Positions 22,213 to 31,566 of a DNA stretch of 64,000 nt are shown here, one piece after another. Source of the DNA: Aureococcus anophagefferens. Lineage: Eukaryota > Sar > Pelagophyceae > Pelagomonadales > Pelagomonadaceae. The stretch spans positions 502,412 to 566,411 of the forward strand of contig NW_008705583.1 in the NCBI RefSeq assembly GCF_000186865.1, in the 5' to 3' direction. Every line of letters begins with the position of its first letter. Position 1 is the first letter of the stretch. A program made the position numbers and the translations under genes. A model generated the notes under the pieces. The model searched no databases, was not told the DNA's origin, and worked only from the letters and a program-made list of their open reading frames with translations.

Positions 22213-22274
22213 TGTCGGGCTGCTTCCAAACTGACAAGTCAATGTTGCCGTAATCGGAGGACGCAGCCCGCGCG

Positions 22275-24239
22275 ATGGAGCCCCTGTCGCAGGACGAGGT
22301 CGCGCCGCTGTCTGGAGGCGAGCCTCGGCCACGTTCCGCGCGGTCCCGGCCGCGCAAGGTGCAGATGGTCGTCGTGGGCCTCGCGGTCTGCGCCGGCGCC
22401 GCCGCGGCCCTCGGCGTCGCGGCGCTCTACGAGACGGCGGCGGCGTCGAACCTCGCGGAGACGCCCGTGGAGCTGCGCGTGTCCAACGCGTACGAGCGCC
22501 GCCTGGGCGCGCCCATCGGCGACGGCTGGTACCCCTTCGAGCGCCTCGTCGAGGCGCACAAGGCCACGCGGCTCACGCTCGACAACGTCGCGTCGGACGA
22601 GGTCGTCGAGTGGACCGCGACGCACGAGGACGAGGCCGCGCCCATGTTCCGCGCCACGGGCGGCCAGGAGGTCGAGGTGACGTTCACGCGCGTCGGCGCG
22701 CACCGCGTCGAGGCGCGGCGCGTGGCCAAGGGCGCGCTCGCGGCGTTTAACGTCACGTGCCGCTACGTGCGCCGCGAGTTGCGCGACCTCACGGACTTCG
22801 ACCGCAACGCCTACTTCGACGCCATGGAGGTCGTCTACACGACGGAGCAGGAGCTCGGCGTGAAATTGTACGGCGAGAACTTCAAGTCCGCCGCGTGGCT
22901 CGTCCGGGAGCACCTCTACGGCGCCGCGGACCGCGAGTGCGACCACTGGCACGACGACGCGGGCTTTCTGAACCACCACGTGGGCATCACGCTCCAGTTC
23001 GAGAGCTCCCTGCGATCCGTGAACCCGGAGGTCTGCTCCCACTACTGGGACTACACCATCGACGCCGCGGAGAGCGGCGACCACTTCGACTACGTCGAAT
23101 CGCGGATTTTCCGCGACGAGTGGTTCGGGAGCGCGAACCCGAACCGCAGCGACCACGCCATCGCCCACGGCCGCTGGGCCTTCACGCACGTGATGAACGC
23201 GGCGACGTCCTTCAGCAACGTGACGAACCCCTACGGCCTGCTCCGGAGCCCCTGGAACACGAACCCGACGCCGTACGTCGCGCGGAGCCGCTACGTGCTC
23301 GGCGTCAAGGACGCCTTCTACACGCTGCCCAAGTGCGGCGCCTTCCAGGACTACCTGACGCCGACGGAGAGCGACGGCGCCATCAGCCTGGGCGAGGTCA
23401 TGAACGCTTTCAACGGCGAGCTCCACGGGCCCGTGCACATCATGACGGGCGGCCACTGGCACATCTCCGACGCCATCGACGCGAAGATGCACGCGGCGGC
23501 GGCGGCGGACAAGGAGTACTCGCCGGACCAGATGCTGCTCGGGTCCAAGTTCATGTGGCGCCAGGGCTACGTCCGCTGCCCGGCGACGTGCTCGACGGAC
23601 ACGCCCGAGTCCGAGTGCACCTGCTCCTGCCCCTCGTCGGTGATCGGCGAGCGGAATTCGCTGGACATCCTCAACGACGTGGGCTTCACGACGATCTACT
23701 CGCTCTACGACCAGCAGCTCATCGAGGGCGTCGGTTTGGACTACGACGAGATCCTCGACATGCTCTGCCACGTGGGCCACGCGGGCGAGATGTTCACGTC
23801 GGCCGCGCCCTACGACCCCCTCTTCTGGGTGCTCCACGGCGCGGCGGAGCGCTTCATCCAGCTCGTCCGCCTCATGAGCGCCAAGGGGCTCCTCACGCTC
23901 GACGACTCGTGGTCCTACGACCACTCGCAGAACATCCTGAGCGACACGCACACGGTCTGCGACTGGGCGGGCGTCGACGCGGAGGTCGGCATGCCGACCT
24001 GCACCAAGGGCGTCACCTGCCCGGGCCACAAGGCCGACGACCTCCTGCCCTTCGAGCGCGTCCTCGGCGCCAAGGGCGACGCCTACTTCACGAACGCGGA
24101 CTTCTGGGACGCGATCGAGCCGTCCTCGAACATCCTCCCCTACGTCTACGACAAGCTCACGACGTGGCCGGGCTGCGCCGGCGGCACGCTGCTCGACATC
24201 ACGGGCCACACCGACGACGGCAGCCACGACCGCGTCTAG
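22275..24239 (+). CDS. Tyrosinase-like binuclear copper protein, type II membrane anchor
   Basis: 654 residues. A short cytosolic tail with basic residues precedes a TM helix at ~30-52 (MVVVGLAVCAGAAAALGVAAL), so the bulk faces the ER lumen or exterior. Copper site A: DHWHDDAGFLNHHVGITL, with the FLNHH block equivalent to the FLPWHR of tyrosinases. Copper site B: LHGPVHIMTGGHWHI and DPLFWVLHGAAERFI, matching the H-N-x-V-H and D-P-x-F-W-x-x-H elements. A Cys-rich insert (CPATCSTDTPESECTCSC) lies between the B-site halves. Tyrosinases oxidise phenols to quinones; the physiological substrate here is unknown. Potential N-glycosylation sequons (NVT, NRS) agree with secretion. Single exon, clean start. 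Confidence 0.88.
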   Translation: MEPLSQDEVAPLSGGEPRPRSARSRPRKVQMVVVGLAVCAGAAAALGVAALYETAAASNLAETPVELRVSNAYERRLGAPIGDGWYPFERLVEAHKATRLTLDNVASDEVVEWTATHEDEAAPMFRATGGQEVEVTFTRVGAHRVEARRVAKGALAAFNVTCRYVRRELRDLTDFDRNAYFDAMEVVYTTEQELGVKLYGENFKSAAWLVREHLYGAADRECDHWHDDAGFLNHHVGITLQFESSLRSVNPEVCSHYWDYTIDAAESGDHFDYVESRIFRDEWFGSANPNRSDHAIAHGRWAFTHVMNAATSFSNVTNPYGLLRSPWNTNPTPYVARSRYVLGVKDAFYTLPKCGAFQDYLTPTESDGAISLGEVMNAFNGELHGPVHIMTGGHWHISDAIDAKMHAAAAADKEYSPDQMLLGSKFMWRQGYVRCPATCSTDTPESECTCSCPSSVIGERNSLDILNDVGFTTIYSLYDQQLIEGVGLDYDEILDMLCHVGHAGEMFTSAAPYDPLFWVLHGAAERFIQLVRLMSAKGLLTLDDSWSYDHSQNILSDTHTVCDWAGVDAEVGMPTCTKGVTCPGHKADDLLPFERVLGAKGDAYFTNADFWDAIEPSSNILPYVYDKLTTWPGCAGGTLLDITGHTDDGSHDRV

Positions 24240-24476
24240 GTTTCGCGTAAAACTGGCTACGTTGAAGTGCAAGCTCGCCGACTTGACTCTCCTGACGACG
24301 CGTTTCGAGCTGCTGTGTGCGACCGCTGCGAGCACTGCTGCGAGCCGCAACGCTGCCAGGGACCGCTGCGAGCACGGCTGCGAGCGCTGCCGCAGCACGG
24401 CTGCATCCTGCGAAACCGGTACTGCAAATACACTGCGCCCATTGGCTGCCAGGACGGCTGCGCGCACTGCACGAGC

Positions 24477-25187
24477 ATGTTGTTGTGCACGCTGCTCTTG
24501 CTCGTCAAGTCCGCATCCTCCCTGACGAGCGCTGCGCTGCGCGTCGAGCTCTCCGCGCTGCGGACGTCCATGGAGCGCGACGACGGCAAGACCGTCCACT
24601 CCGCCGCGGCGGCGCGCGGCGTCTCCGTGCGCGACCTCGTGCAGCGGTCCATCCTCGCGTCGCGCTACAAGCTCGCGCTCGACGCCTGCGGCATCGGCGC
24701 CAGCACCGTCTGCGCCGGCCGGGGCCTCTTCGCGCTCCGCGACGTCGAGGCGGGCGAGCTCCTCACGATCTACCCGGCCGACGCCTTGATCACCTTCGAT
24801 CCGGCGCGCACGAAGCGGGGCGTCATGTGGGCCGAGCACGTGCCGGAAAGCCTGCGCGACGCCGCCAAGCTCGCCGACGTCTGGGTCGAGTACGAATTGG
24901 CGCCGTACGAGAAGAGCGAGACGGGCTATCTCTACTCGATCATCGGCATCCCGGACCTCGACGGAGACGCGGCCTACGCGGGCCACTTCATCAACGACGG
25001 CGCGGCCCTCGTCGCCGAGGGCGCCGCCGCGCTGGACCGCTACCGCGCGGACTCGGCGAGCGCCGCGAACGCCGACTTCGAGGCCCTCGAGGAGCTCCAC
25101 TGCGGCGTCGTCGCCACGCGGCGCATCGCCGAGGGCGAAGAGATCCTCGCCAGCTACGGCGCCAACTACTGGGAGAGCCGCCTCTGA
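24477..25187 (+). CDS. SET-domain protein with N-terminal secretory-type leader
   Basis: 236 residues from the ATG at 24477 (MLLCTLLLLVKSASSLTS), which reads as a signal or plastid-entry leader. The frame continues upstream to 24267 through Cys-rich low-complexity sequence with no good ATG. SET-domain motifs: GRGLFALRDVEAGELL (~81), a central AYAGHFINDGA (the N-H region position, ~167) and GEEILASYGANYW (~220), the last with the catalytic-Tyr-type pattern. SET proteins methylate lysines, classically on histones but also on plastid proteins such as Rubisco. With the leader, a plastid or secretory substrate is more likely than chromatin (inference). The classic NHxC is reduced to FINDG, so activity should be tested. 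Confidence 0.72.
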   Translation: MLLCTLLLLVKSASSLTSAALRVELSALRTSMERDDGKTVHSAAAARGVSVRDLVQRSILASRYKLALDACGIGASTVCAGRGLFALRDVEAGELLTIYPADALITFDPARTKRGVMWAEHVPESLRDAAKLADVWVEYELAPYEKSETGYLYSIIGIPDLDGDAAYAGHFINDGAALVAEGAAALDRYRADSASAANADFEALEELHCGVVATRRIAEGEEILASYGANYWESRL

Positions 25188-25534
25188 TCATCGACATTGC
25201 CACACCGATCATCGACATCGCGACGCGACCGCGACCGCCACGACCGAACCCGAAACGACATCGACCGACACGCGACCATCGACATCGACATCGACACGCA
25301 CCCGGAACCGCCCGCCCTAATCGTTGACCCATCCTTGATGAGGGGAGTCCATCTGTCCCCTGTGCATGACGTTGCATGGCTCCTGTGGCGAAAACCGACT
25401 TGAAGAGCGAGCGGAGCCACTCACGCACGAGGCCTCGCAATCTCCTCGCACGGCTGGAAACTGTGAGAGCTTCTCTCGCCCTGTGGACCGCTCGGCGACG
25501 GTGGAGCTCCGGTGTACTCGGGGCACGAAGACGC
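25188..25534. repeat. Intergenic stretch with ATCGACAT-type simple repeat
   Basis: Bases ~25190-25300 are built from degenerate copies of atcgaca(t/c)cg and cgaccg. The remainder up to the next ATG has no recognisable element, although the downstream frame is open from 25376. Confidence 0.6.
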
Positions 25535-26332
25535 ATGGACGCCGAACTCTCGCAGACGGACTGGTTCGGGCCGCCGCCACCGGCCGTGGACCCCGCGCCG
25601 ACGCCCACGGGCGGCGTCCGCGGCCCAAACATCTACGGTAGAACATTAACACGGCGCAGACGCATCGTGCTCTACGACCGGACCCCGGAACGCGTGCAGT
25701 CGCGCTTCGTCAAATTCACGCATTCCGAGGAAGGAGCCCAAGTCTTTGACGGCTTCAAGACCTTCGCGCTCAACTGGACGCTTTCGTTGCTCGCGGACGT
25801 CGCCGCGGGCGTCGCGGACTGGGACGCGTTTTTGGCCGAGAAGGACCGCGCCTTCGACAAAGCCGTGCGCGCCTGCTTCCCGAATTGGCAGTTCCGGAGC
25901 CGCCTCCTCGTCGAGTGGTGCGCGACGGCGAGCGGCCCCTTCGCGCTCCTCGCGCGGCAGACGCGGTCACGGGCGCGCGCCGTCCTCGCGCGGCGGTCGA
26001 CGCGCCAGCGCGTCCTCGGCGCCGTGCTCCCCGTGTGCCCCGCCGTCGCCGTCGCGGACTTCCTCTGCGGCGACGCGCGGGTCATCGAGGTCCGCGTCTT
26101 CGCCGAGCACGTGTTGCTCGGCTCGTTCCTGCACCGAAAGCTCGCGGAGGCGCTCGGGCTTTTGGGCGCGCGCGTCATGCCGTTCTGCGCGGCGCTGAGT
26201 GCTTTCGCCGAGGGCTACGTCGCCGACCGGCCCCGCGTCGACTTCGACGGCATCCTCGCCAAGGACAAGACGACGCTGAGCAAGCGCGCGTGCCGCCGGA
26301 TCCTCCGCTGCGACGCGCGCCATCGCTACTAG
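25535..26332 (+). CDS. Hypothetical protein
   Basis: 265 residues from the ATG at 25535 (MDAELSQTDWFGPP); an ATG at 25376 would add 53 Arg/Ser-rich residues. Composition is balanced and codon use matches neighbours. It has a Pro-rich N-terminus, a basic strand (LTRRRRIVLYDRTPERV), helix-rich central sequence (GFKTFALNWTLSLLADVAAG), hydrophobic but amphipathic segments near 165-205 (RVLGAVLPVCPAVAVADFL) and a basic C-terminus with KRACRRILRCDARHRY. No catalytic or metal motif is obvious. It is convergent with the 7-TM gene, with stop codons only 3 bp apart. I do not recognise the family. Confidence 0.6.
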   Translation: MDAELSQTDWFGPPPPAVDPAPTPTGGVRGPNIYGRTLTRRRRIVLYDRTPERVQSRFVKFTHSEEGAQVFDGFKTFALNWTLSLLADVAAGVADWDAFLAEKDRAFDKAVRACFPNWQFRSRLLVEWCATASGPFALLARQTRSRARAVLARRSTRQRVLGAVLPVCPAVAVADFLCGDARVIEVRVFAEHVLLGSFLHRKLAEALGLLGARVMPFCAALSAFAEGYVADRPRVDFDGILAKDKTTLSKRACRRILRCDARHRY

Positions 26333-26335
26333 GAA

Positions 26336-27364
26336 TTACCACGGCCGTTGCTTCCGCCGCGTCGTCGGGCTGTCGAGCTCCTCCTCGACGTCCGGGGCGG
26401 GGTCGCTCCGGACGCGCCGCGGCGGCGTCGCCGGCGGCGTCGCGTCGACGGCGCTGTACGCGGACCGCGGCGCGGGCGCGGGCGGCCGCGGGCCGCCGAC
26501 GACCGCGAGGAGCCCCGTGTCGAGCGCGAGCACGAAGGGGCAGATCTCCGTGACGAGGAAGAGGCCGACGATGGCCACCGTGCCGACCTGGGGCGTGTCG
26601 CGGAGCACGTCCGCGAAGCCCTCCTCGAAGACGACGACGCCCACGGCGCCGCCCCACAAACACCGCCCCACGCCCCAGCAGACGAGGACGCGGCTCAGGT
26701 GGTCCCGGCGCGCGGCGCCCCGCGGCGCCATGGGGAAGCCCGCGAAGCGGAAGGAGAGGACCACGTAGACGACCGCGTGCGCGACCGGCAGCGCGACGGC
26801 GACGACCGCGAGCGCGAGGTAGAGCAGCCGCACGCCGTCGACGCGCCAGGAGTCGAAGAAGACCGCCGCGTAGAGCAGGGTCTGCGACCCGTAGAGGAGC
26901 ACGTTGAAGCAGAGGTAGACGACGCGCCAGTTGCGCCGGTAACTCCGCGGGTCGAGCCAGTGGCTCCGCGCCTCCAGGAAGCCCTCGAACCAGACCACGA
27001 GCAACAAGCCGTACGTCGACACGACGATGAAGTCCGGCAGGTCGAAGAGCAGCACGACGCTCTTCGCGTAGTACTCGAGGCCCGCGGCGCCCGACGGGCT
27101 CGAGGGCAGCTCCCGGTCGCCGCAGGCCCAGAGCGCGTAGAACCCGACGAAGCACGCGAGCCGCAGCGCCGCCGCCGTCGTCAGGCAGAGCACGAGCTGG
27201 AAGGGCGGGCTCATGACGCGGCCGCGCACGTGGCGCCCGAGCACCGTCGCCGCGTGGGCGACGAGGCAGGCGTAGAGCATGATGAGCACGCAGAGCGTGC
27301 CCTGGAAACTCGGCTGGTTCAGCACGAGCTGGAGCACCTCCGTCTCCGGGGACATACTGCCCAT
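26336..27364 (-). CDS. Seven-TM protein resembling the THH1/TOM1/TOM3-GPR137 group
   Basis: 342 residues; the first ATG is at 27364 and another three codons on. About seven hydrophobic segments are visible: FQGTLCVLIMLYACLVAHAA (~20-40), LVLCLTTAAALRLACFVGF (~57-76), VLLFDLPDFIVVSTYGLLLV (~104-123), VYLCFNVLLYGSQTLLYAAV, LLYLALAVVAVALPVAHAVV, VLVCWGVGRCLWGGAVGVVV and VGTVAIVGLFLVTEICPFVL. The cytosolic tail is Pro/Arg rich. Number and spacing of the spans, and the FDLPDF element in span 3, resemble the plant THH1/TOM1/TOM3 and animal GPR137 families of organelle membrane proteins. That link is from memory of architecture and is moderate. No ligand or enzymatic motif is seen. Confidence 0.65.
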   Translation of the reverse strand: MGSMSPETEVLQLVLNQPSFQGTLCVLIMLYACLVAHAATVLGRHVRGRVMSPPFQLVLCLTTAAALRLACFVGFYALWACGDRELPSSPSGAAGLEYYAKSVVLLFDLPDFIVVSTYGLLLVVWFEGFLEARSHWLDPRSYRRNWRVVYLCFNVLLYGSQTLLYAAVFFDSWRVDGVRLLYLALAVVAVALPVAHAVVYVVLSFRFAGFPMAPRGAARRDHLSRVLVCWGVGRCLWGGAVGVVVFEEGFADVLRDTPQVGTVAIVGLFLVTEICPFVLALDTGLLAVVGGPRPPAPAPRSAYSAVDATPPATPPRRVRSDPAPDVEEELDSPTTRRKQRPW

Positions 27365-27876
27365 CGCGTAAACTTGTTGCCTTGCCTCAAGACGAGGTCG
27401 GCGGCGTCGACTTCGGCGAGTTCACGACCTTCGTCGACCCGGCCTTCCACCGGCCCTTGCCCAAGTCCGTCGACTGCGGCCCGAAGCTCGACCTCGGCGC
27501 CGCGACGCCCGCGAAGTCGCCGCCGAAGCGCCACGACTCCCTCTTCGACGCGCTGCCGAGCATGGCCGGCCTCTTCCCGGGTTTGTATGTCGCGCACACC
27601 GGTCCAATTGCACGGGTCCCTAATTTACCGTCTCTCCGTCTTTCCTACCTCTTAATCCCGGTGGCGCCGGCCCATGAAGGCCGAGTGAGGCCGCGCGATG
27701 CTCCGTATGGCATAACATGGCTTTGGACTTTAACGCACGCGCGACGACGCTTCGAGGAGCGTCGAGGGAGCGTTTCACTGAGGAGCGGCAGGCGGCGAGC
27801 GGACGCTCGCGGCGGCGGCTGTTGCTTGGCGGCTGCAGGGCTTGGGCTGCGGCGGCGCGCGTCTGGCGCGGCTTCT
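27365..27876. other. 512-bp gap with a short open stretch of uncertain strand
   Basis: Between 27382 and ~27600 both strands are open and both read protein-like. On plus: DFGEFTTFVDPAFHRPLP, with no ATG start. On minus: an ATG-started 58-residue frame beginning MLGSASKRESWRFGGDF. Neither can be assigned. The rest (27600-27876) carries short GC-rich runs and no recognisable element. Confidence 0.35.
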
Positions 27877-28470
27877 TCACACGCCGTCGATGCCTTCGAA
27901 GATGTTGGCGGCGTTGTTGTGCTTGCCCATCTGGAGGAGGCGCGCTTCCACCTTCGAGCCGCCGGGGCCCATGATCGTGGCCAGGCCGTTGCGCTGCATG
28001 CGGTTGTGCGCCTTGAGCTGCATCTCCTTGGACGAGGCGCTGTAGAACTTCTGCGTCTGGTCGAAGTCCAACTCCGGTGGGACGTCGCGGTTCTCCTTCT
28101 GATTGGGGGAGTTGCCGAGGAAGTGGAAGACCGCGGCGCGGAAGTTCTCGAAGATTTCCTGCTGCTTGGCGAGTTCCGCGCGAAGCTCGCTCAGCGTGTC
28201 GTCGGTGTGCTTCTTGTCGTCGGCGCTCTTGCGGCGGAGGTCCTCGAGCTCGGCGCGCGTCGCGCGGCCGTCCCAGGCGCACCAGGCCGCCGCGAGGACG
28301 AGGCAGATGACGATCAGGCCGAGGATCGAGACGACGGCGTCCAGCGGGAGGCGGGATTCGCCGAGCGCGACGCCGGCGGCGGCGGCGGTGCAGGTGGGGA
28401 GCGCCTCCTGGGCGCCGCGCGCGGCCACGAAGAGCGCGGAGGCGACGAAGAGCACGGGGAGGAAGGCCAT
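27877..28470 (-). CDS. Single-pass membrane protein with lumenal segment and cytosolic coiled coil
   Basis: 197 residues from the ATG complementary to 28468-28470. It has a signal peptide (MAFLPVLFVASALFVAARG), a short segment with one Cys, then a TM helix at ~43-65 (AVVSILGLIVICLVLAAAW) ending in CAWDGR. A charged coiled coil follows (RAELEDLRRKSADDKKHTDD, ELAKQQEIFENFRAAVFHFL). The C-terminal third is soluble: FDQTQKFYSASSKEMQLKAHNRMQ and NAANIFEGIDGV. No enzyme motif. It is divergent from the SGF29-like gene with 102 bp between ATGs. That spacer contains a perfect TTGTTGAAGTTGG on the minus strand about 40 bp from this ATG. Function unknown; a receptor or tether is conceivable. Confidence 0.65.
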   Translation of the reverse strand: MAFLPVLFVASALFVAARGAQEALPTCTAAAAGVALGESRLPLDAVVSILGLIVICLVLAAAWCAWDGRATRAELEDLRRKSADDKKHTDDTLSELRAELAKQQEIFENFRAAVFHFLGNSPNQKENRDVPPELDFDQTQKFYSASSKEMQLKAHNRMQRNGLATIMGPGGSKVEARLLQMGKHNNAANIFEGIDGV

Positions 28471-28572
28471 AGCTGAATTTTTGAGGTTGTTTTTGCCACG
28501 AAATCCAACTTCAACAAAGCGCGCCAAGAAGTTGTTGCACCTCGGGATCGGTCTCGAGCCTGCGCCTTCGCA

Positions 28573-31099
28573 ATGTCTCTCTCTCCCCCGAACGAGCCTC
28601 AGCCATGCGCCGGGTGCGCGGCGAAGGACGCGAAGATCGCGCAGCTCACTCGCGCCTGCCACGAGCTGAAGAACCAGTACGAGAATGTTCATCAACTCGC
28701 CTCCGAGCTGAGCAATGAGAAAGACGAGCTCGAAGAGCAGCTCAAGAAAGCGAAATCGGAGGCCGCGGCCAAGATCGCGCAGCTCACCACGGATCTCGCG
28801 GTCGAGAAGGCACTCGCGAAGAAGGAGGAGAAGCGCAAGGCCGACGACAAGGCGAAGCGCGATGCCGCCAAGCAGGCCAAGGAGGCCGAGCGCCGCGACC
28901 CGTCGCCGCCGCCCCTTGCCGCGGCCGCGCCGGGCGCGCTGGGCCAGGGCGGCAAGGACCCCGAGCTCCTCGGCCTCGACGCGCGCGAGGACGCCGCGCT
29001 CGGCGCCGACGCGGCCGAGGCCGCGGCCGAGGCCAAGGCCGCGCGCGCGGATTCGCCGCCGCCCGTCGACGACGGGGCGCCGGCGGCGGAGAACCCCTTC
29101 GCCGTCGGCGACGCCGTCGAGGCGCGCCGGGCCGGCGGCCAAAAGTACTACGCCGGCCGCGTGCGCCGCTGCCCGAGCGCGGCGGCCTGCACGGTCCGCT
29201 ACGACGACGGCGCCGTCGAGCACGAGGTCCCCGTGGACCGGATGCGCGCGCTCGGCGACGCGGCGACGCCGCGCGGCAAGCGGCTCTTCGCCGAGCCGGA
29301 GGCGGAGCCGGGCGTCGACACGCCGCCGCCGTCGCCGGACGCCGGCGGCAAGACCGGCGCGGGCGGCGGCGCGTTGGACATGCTGCAGCAGGGCTACGCG
29401 TCGTCGCCGGAGGGCTTCGGCACGCCGCGCGGCGTCGAGGACGAGGACGAGGACATCGGCGTCGAGGAGACCAAGAACGACACGTTCCACGACGCGGCGG
29501 CGGCGCCGTCGCCCCCGTCGTCCTTCGTCTCGCCCAACGACAAGGACCAGGACGCGTCGCCGTCGAAGATCGCGCCGACGTCGGAGGTCGCCGCAAAGGT
29601 GCCCGACGAGGAGAACGGGTCCTGGCTCTGGATCCTCGCGCGCGTCGTGAACTACGACGCGGAGTCCGGCGTCTACACGGTGCGGGACGAGGAGAACTCG
29701 AAGATCATCGAGCTCCCGGAGTCCCGCGTCCGCCCCCTGGACCTGCCCGAGAGCGACCTCCGCGACCTCGCCCGGGGCGCGCGCGTCATCGCGATCTTCA
29801 CCAACACGACGTCGTTCTACCCCGCCGTCGTGTCCAAGGCGCCGAAGCGCGAGCCCGGCGGCCAGCCGCCCGGCGTGATCCGCCTCAACTTCGAGGACGA
29901 CCCGGACGCCACGGGCCGCCCGCGGGACCGCCGCGTGTTCCTGCGCTACGTGCTCCGCGACCTCGAGCCCGCGCCGCTCGAGAGCGGCGACGACGGCTCC
30001 GGCTCCGAGCGCGGCGCCGACGCCGGCGGCCGCGTCGTCGACGACGACGAGGACTGGGACGACGACGCCGCCGAGAGCGACGAGGAGGCGGACATGAAGG
30101 CGGAGCTCGCCGCGCTCCGCGCGAAGGTCGCGCGCGGCGCGGCCGCCGCCGCGGGCCGCGGCACCATCGTCGTCGCCGACGCCGGCGGCGGCAACGCGGA
30201 CCGCGGCGCCGCGGCGCCCCGCCGGCCCAAACAGCCGGGAGGCCAGCGCCGCGCGGTGGGCGCGCCGCTGAGCGACGGCGCTCTCAAATTGCTCCCCGTC
30301 CTGCGGGCGTCTCTCGTGCTCGTGCGCGACCGCGCCGCGCGCGGCGACTACGTCACGTCGGCGCCGAGCCGCCCGACGCTGGACCTCGACTTCGACGCGT
30401 GTCTCCAGGGCCTCCACTCGTCGGGCAACTACCTGGAGACCGTGCTCACCGGCGGCGCGAGCGCCGCGTCCGTGTTTTTCCGTCTTCGCGGGCGCGCGCG
30501 AGTCGACGCGTCGCGTCGCAGGTTTCTCGGCCGCGGCGTTCGTCGACTACGGCTTTTGGGTCGAGGCCCTGCTGCGCGCCGCCATCCAGAAGGGCAGCGC
30601 CAAGAAGGAGGGCGACCTCATCGACATCATCGCCGACTACGCGCCCTACGGCGCCAAGTACCGCGGCGTCGCGACGGGCAAGAACCGGGCCGAAAACAAC
30701 CGCGCGCACGTCCGCAAGTCGATCTGCGGCCTCCTGTTCATCAGCATCCTCAAGTGCCCGGCGCTCCAGGGCAAGATCACGGAGGAGAGCCTCGTCGTCG
30801 AGGGCGCGTGGAAAACCTTTTACTTCTCCGCGCTCGAGCCGGCCTGCGGCGACGACTCCGTCCCCGGCAAGCTCACGTTGCGCCTCCGCCACTACATCGC
30901 CTTTGACGAGCTCGGCCTCTCCAAGCTCGTCGAGCGCGACCCCTACCGCAGCCAGGACAAGATCGGCGCGCAGAAGAAGCGCAGGGGCCAATCATTCATC
31001 TACAGGCCGCGCGCCGCCGAGCCGCACGTCTTCTCGCTCGAGAAGAACCCCGTGCTCCTCTACACGCTGCTCAAGGAGATCTACCTCGCCGCCGGCTAG
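28573..31099 (+). CDS. SGF29: SGF29-like tandem-Tudor protein with extra Tudor-like and C-terminal domains
   Basis: Exons 28573-30454 and 30522-31099 give 2460 nt, 819 residues. Residues ~1-120 form a coiled coil after a Cys-x-x-Cys (CAGCAAKDAKIAQLTRACH). A Tudor/chromo-like module sits at ~175-225 (FAVGDAVEARRAGGQKYYAG). Residues ~350-470 match the SGF29 tandem Tudor: WILARVVNYDAESGVYTVRD, the acidic linker, VRPLDLPES and VIAIFTNTTSFYPAVVSKAP, with the TTxFYxA aromatic site that reads H3K4me3 in SAGA complexes. The C-terminal ~220 residues (FVDYGFWVEALLRAAIQKG, KSICGLLFISILKCPALQG) form an unrecognised helical domain not found in yeast SGF29. Real SGF29 proteins are about 260-290 residues, so this one is greatly enlarged. 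Confidence 0.8.
30455..30521 (+). other. SGF29-like intron, GC-AG, 67 nt
   Basis: Starts GCGCGAGCGCCGCGTCC and ends CGCGTCGCAG; phase 1. It joins LETVLTG to GFSAAAFVDYGFW. No GT donor in the segment has the needed phase. A GC two codons downstream (A|GCGCCG) is the only close alternative. Confidence 0.78.
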
Positions 31100-31566
31100 G
31101 AGGCGCGCCTCCCAAGCCTCCCAGCGCCGCGTCCTCCGCGCGAGGTGCACGCCTCGACGCAGCCGCAGCCGCTGCCTCGCTCTCCGGCTCGCGCCTCGCG
31201 CGCCGTCGGGGACGCTCGCCCGCGCCCTGCGCGCACCCATGTCTGTATAACCTGTATGCTCCGAGGCAACCGTCGACGATGCTAAGTGCGGAGATTCGCC
31301 GATGGCCGCGGCCGGGAGTCGGCCGGGAGCTTCAACTTGATGTCCACCTTCAACGTGCTGGCATCGACACACCAGATCGCTGTGTGGCGCCGTCTCGAGG
31401 CCGTGCTCGAGGGCTGCCCACGCGGCCCGCCGCTTTCGGCCTGCTGCTCGAGGGCTGCCCAGGCTGCCCGCCGCTTTCGGCCGTCGAACAACGCGCCGCT
31501 GCCCAGGCTCGTGCTCAACGCCGTCGGCTACGCGGACGACAAGTCGGCGTGCTGCGACTTCGCGGC
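31100..31566. repeat. Gap with a 38-bp direct repeat
   Basis: Two near-identical copies at 31404-31441 and 31445-31482 (core ctcgagggctgccca, ccgccgctttcggcc). A CTTCAACGT match lies at 31348-31356. No gene is convincing here. The downstream gene's frame is open from 31279, but the composition changes at its ATG. Confidence 0.6.

Noticed and set aside
27382..27600. Small plus-strand gene after the 7-TM gene
   Set aside because: No ATG start and equally plausible minus-strand reading; left as an unassigned open stretch.
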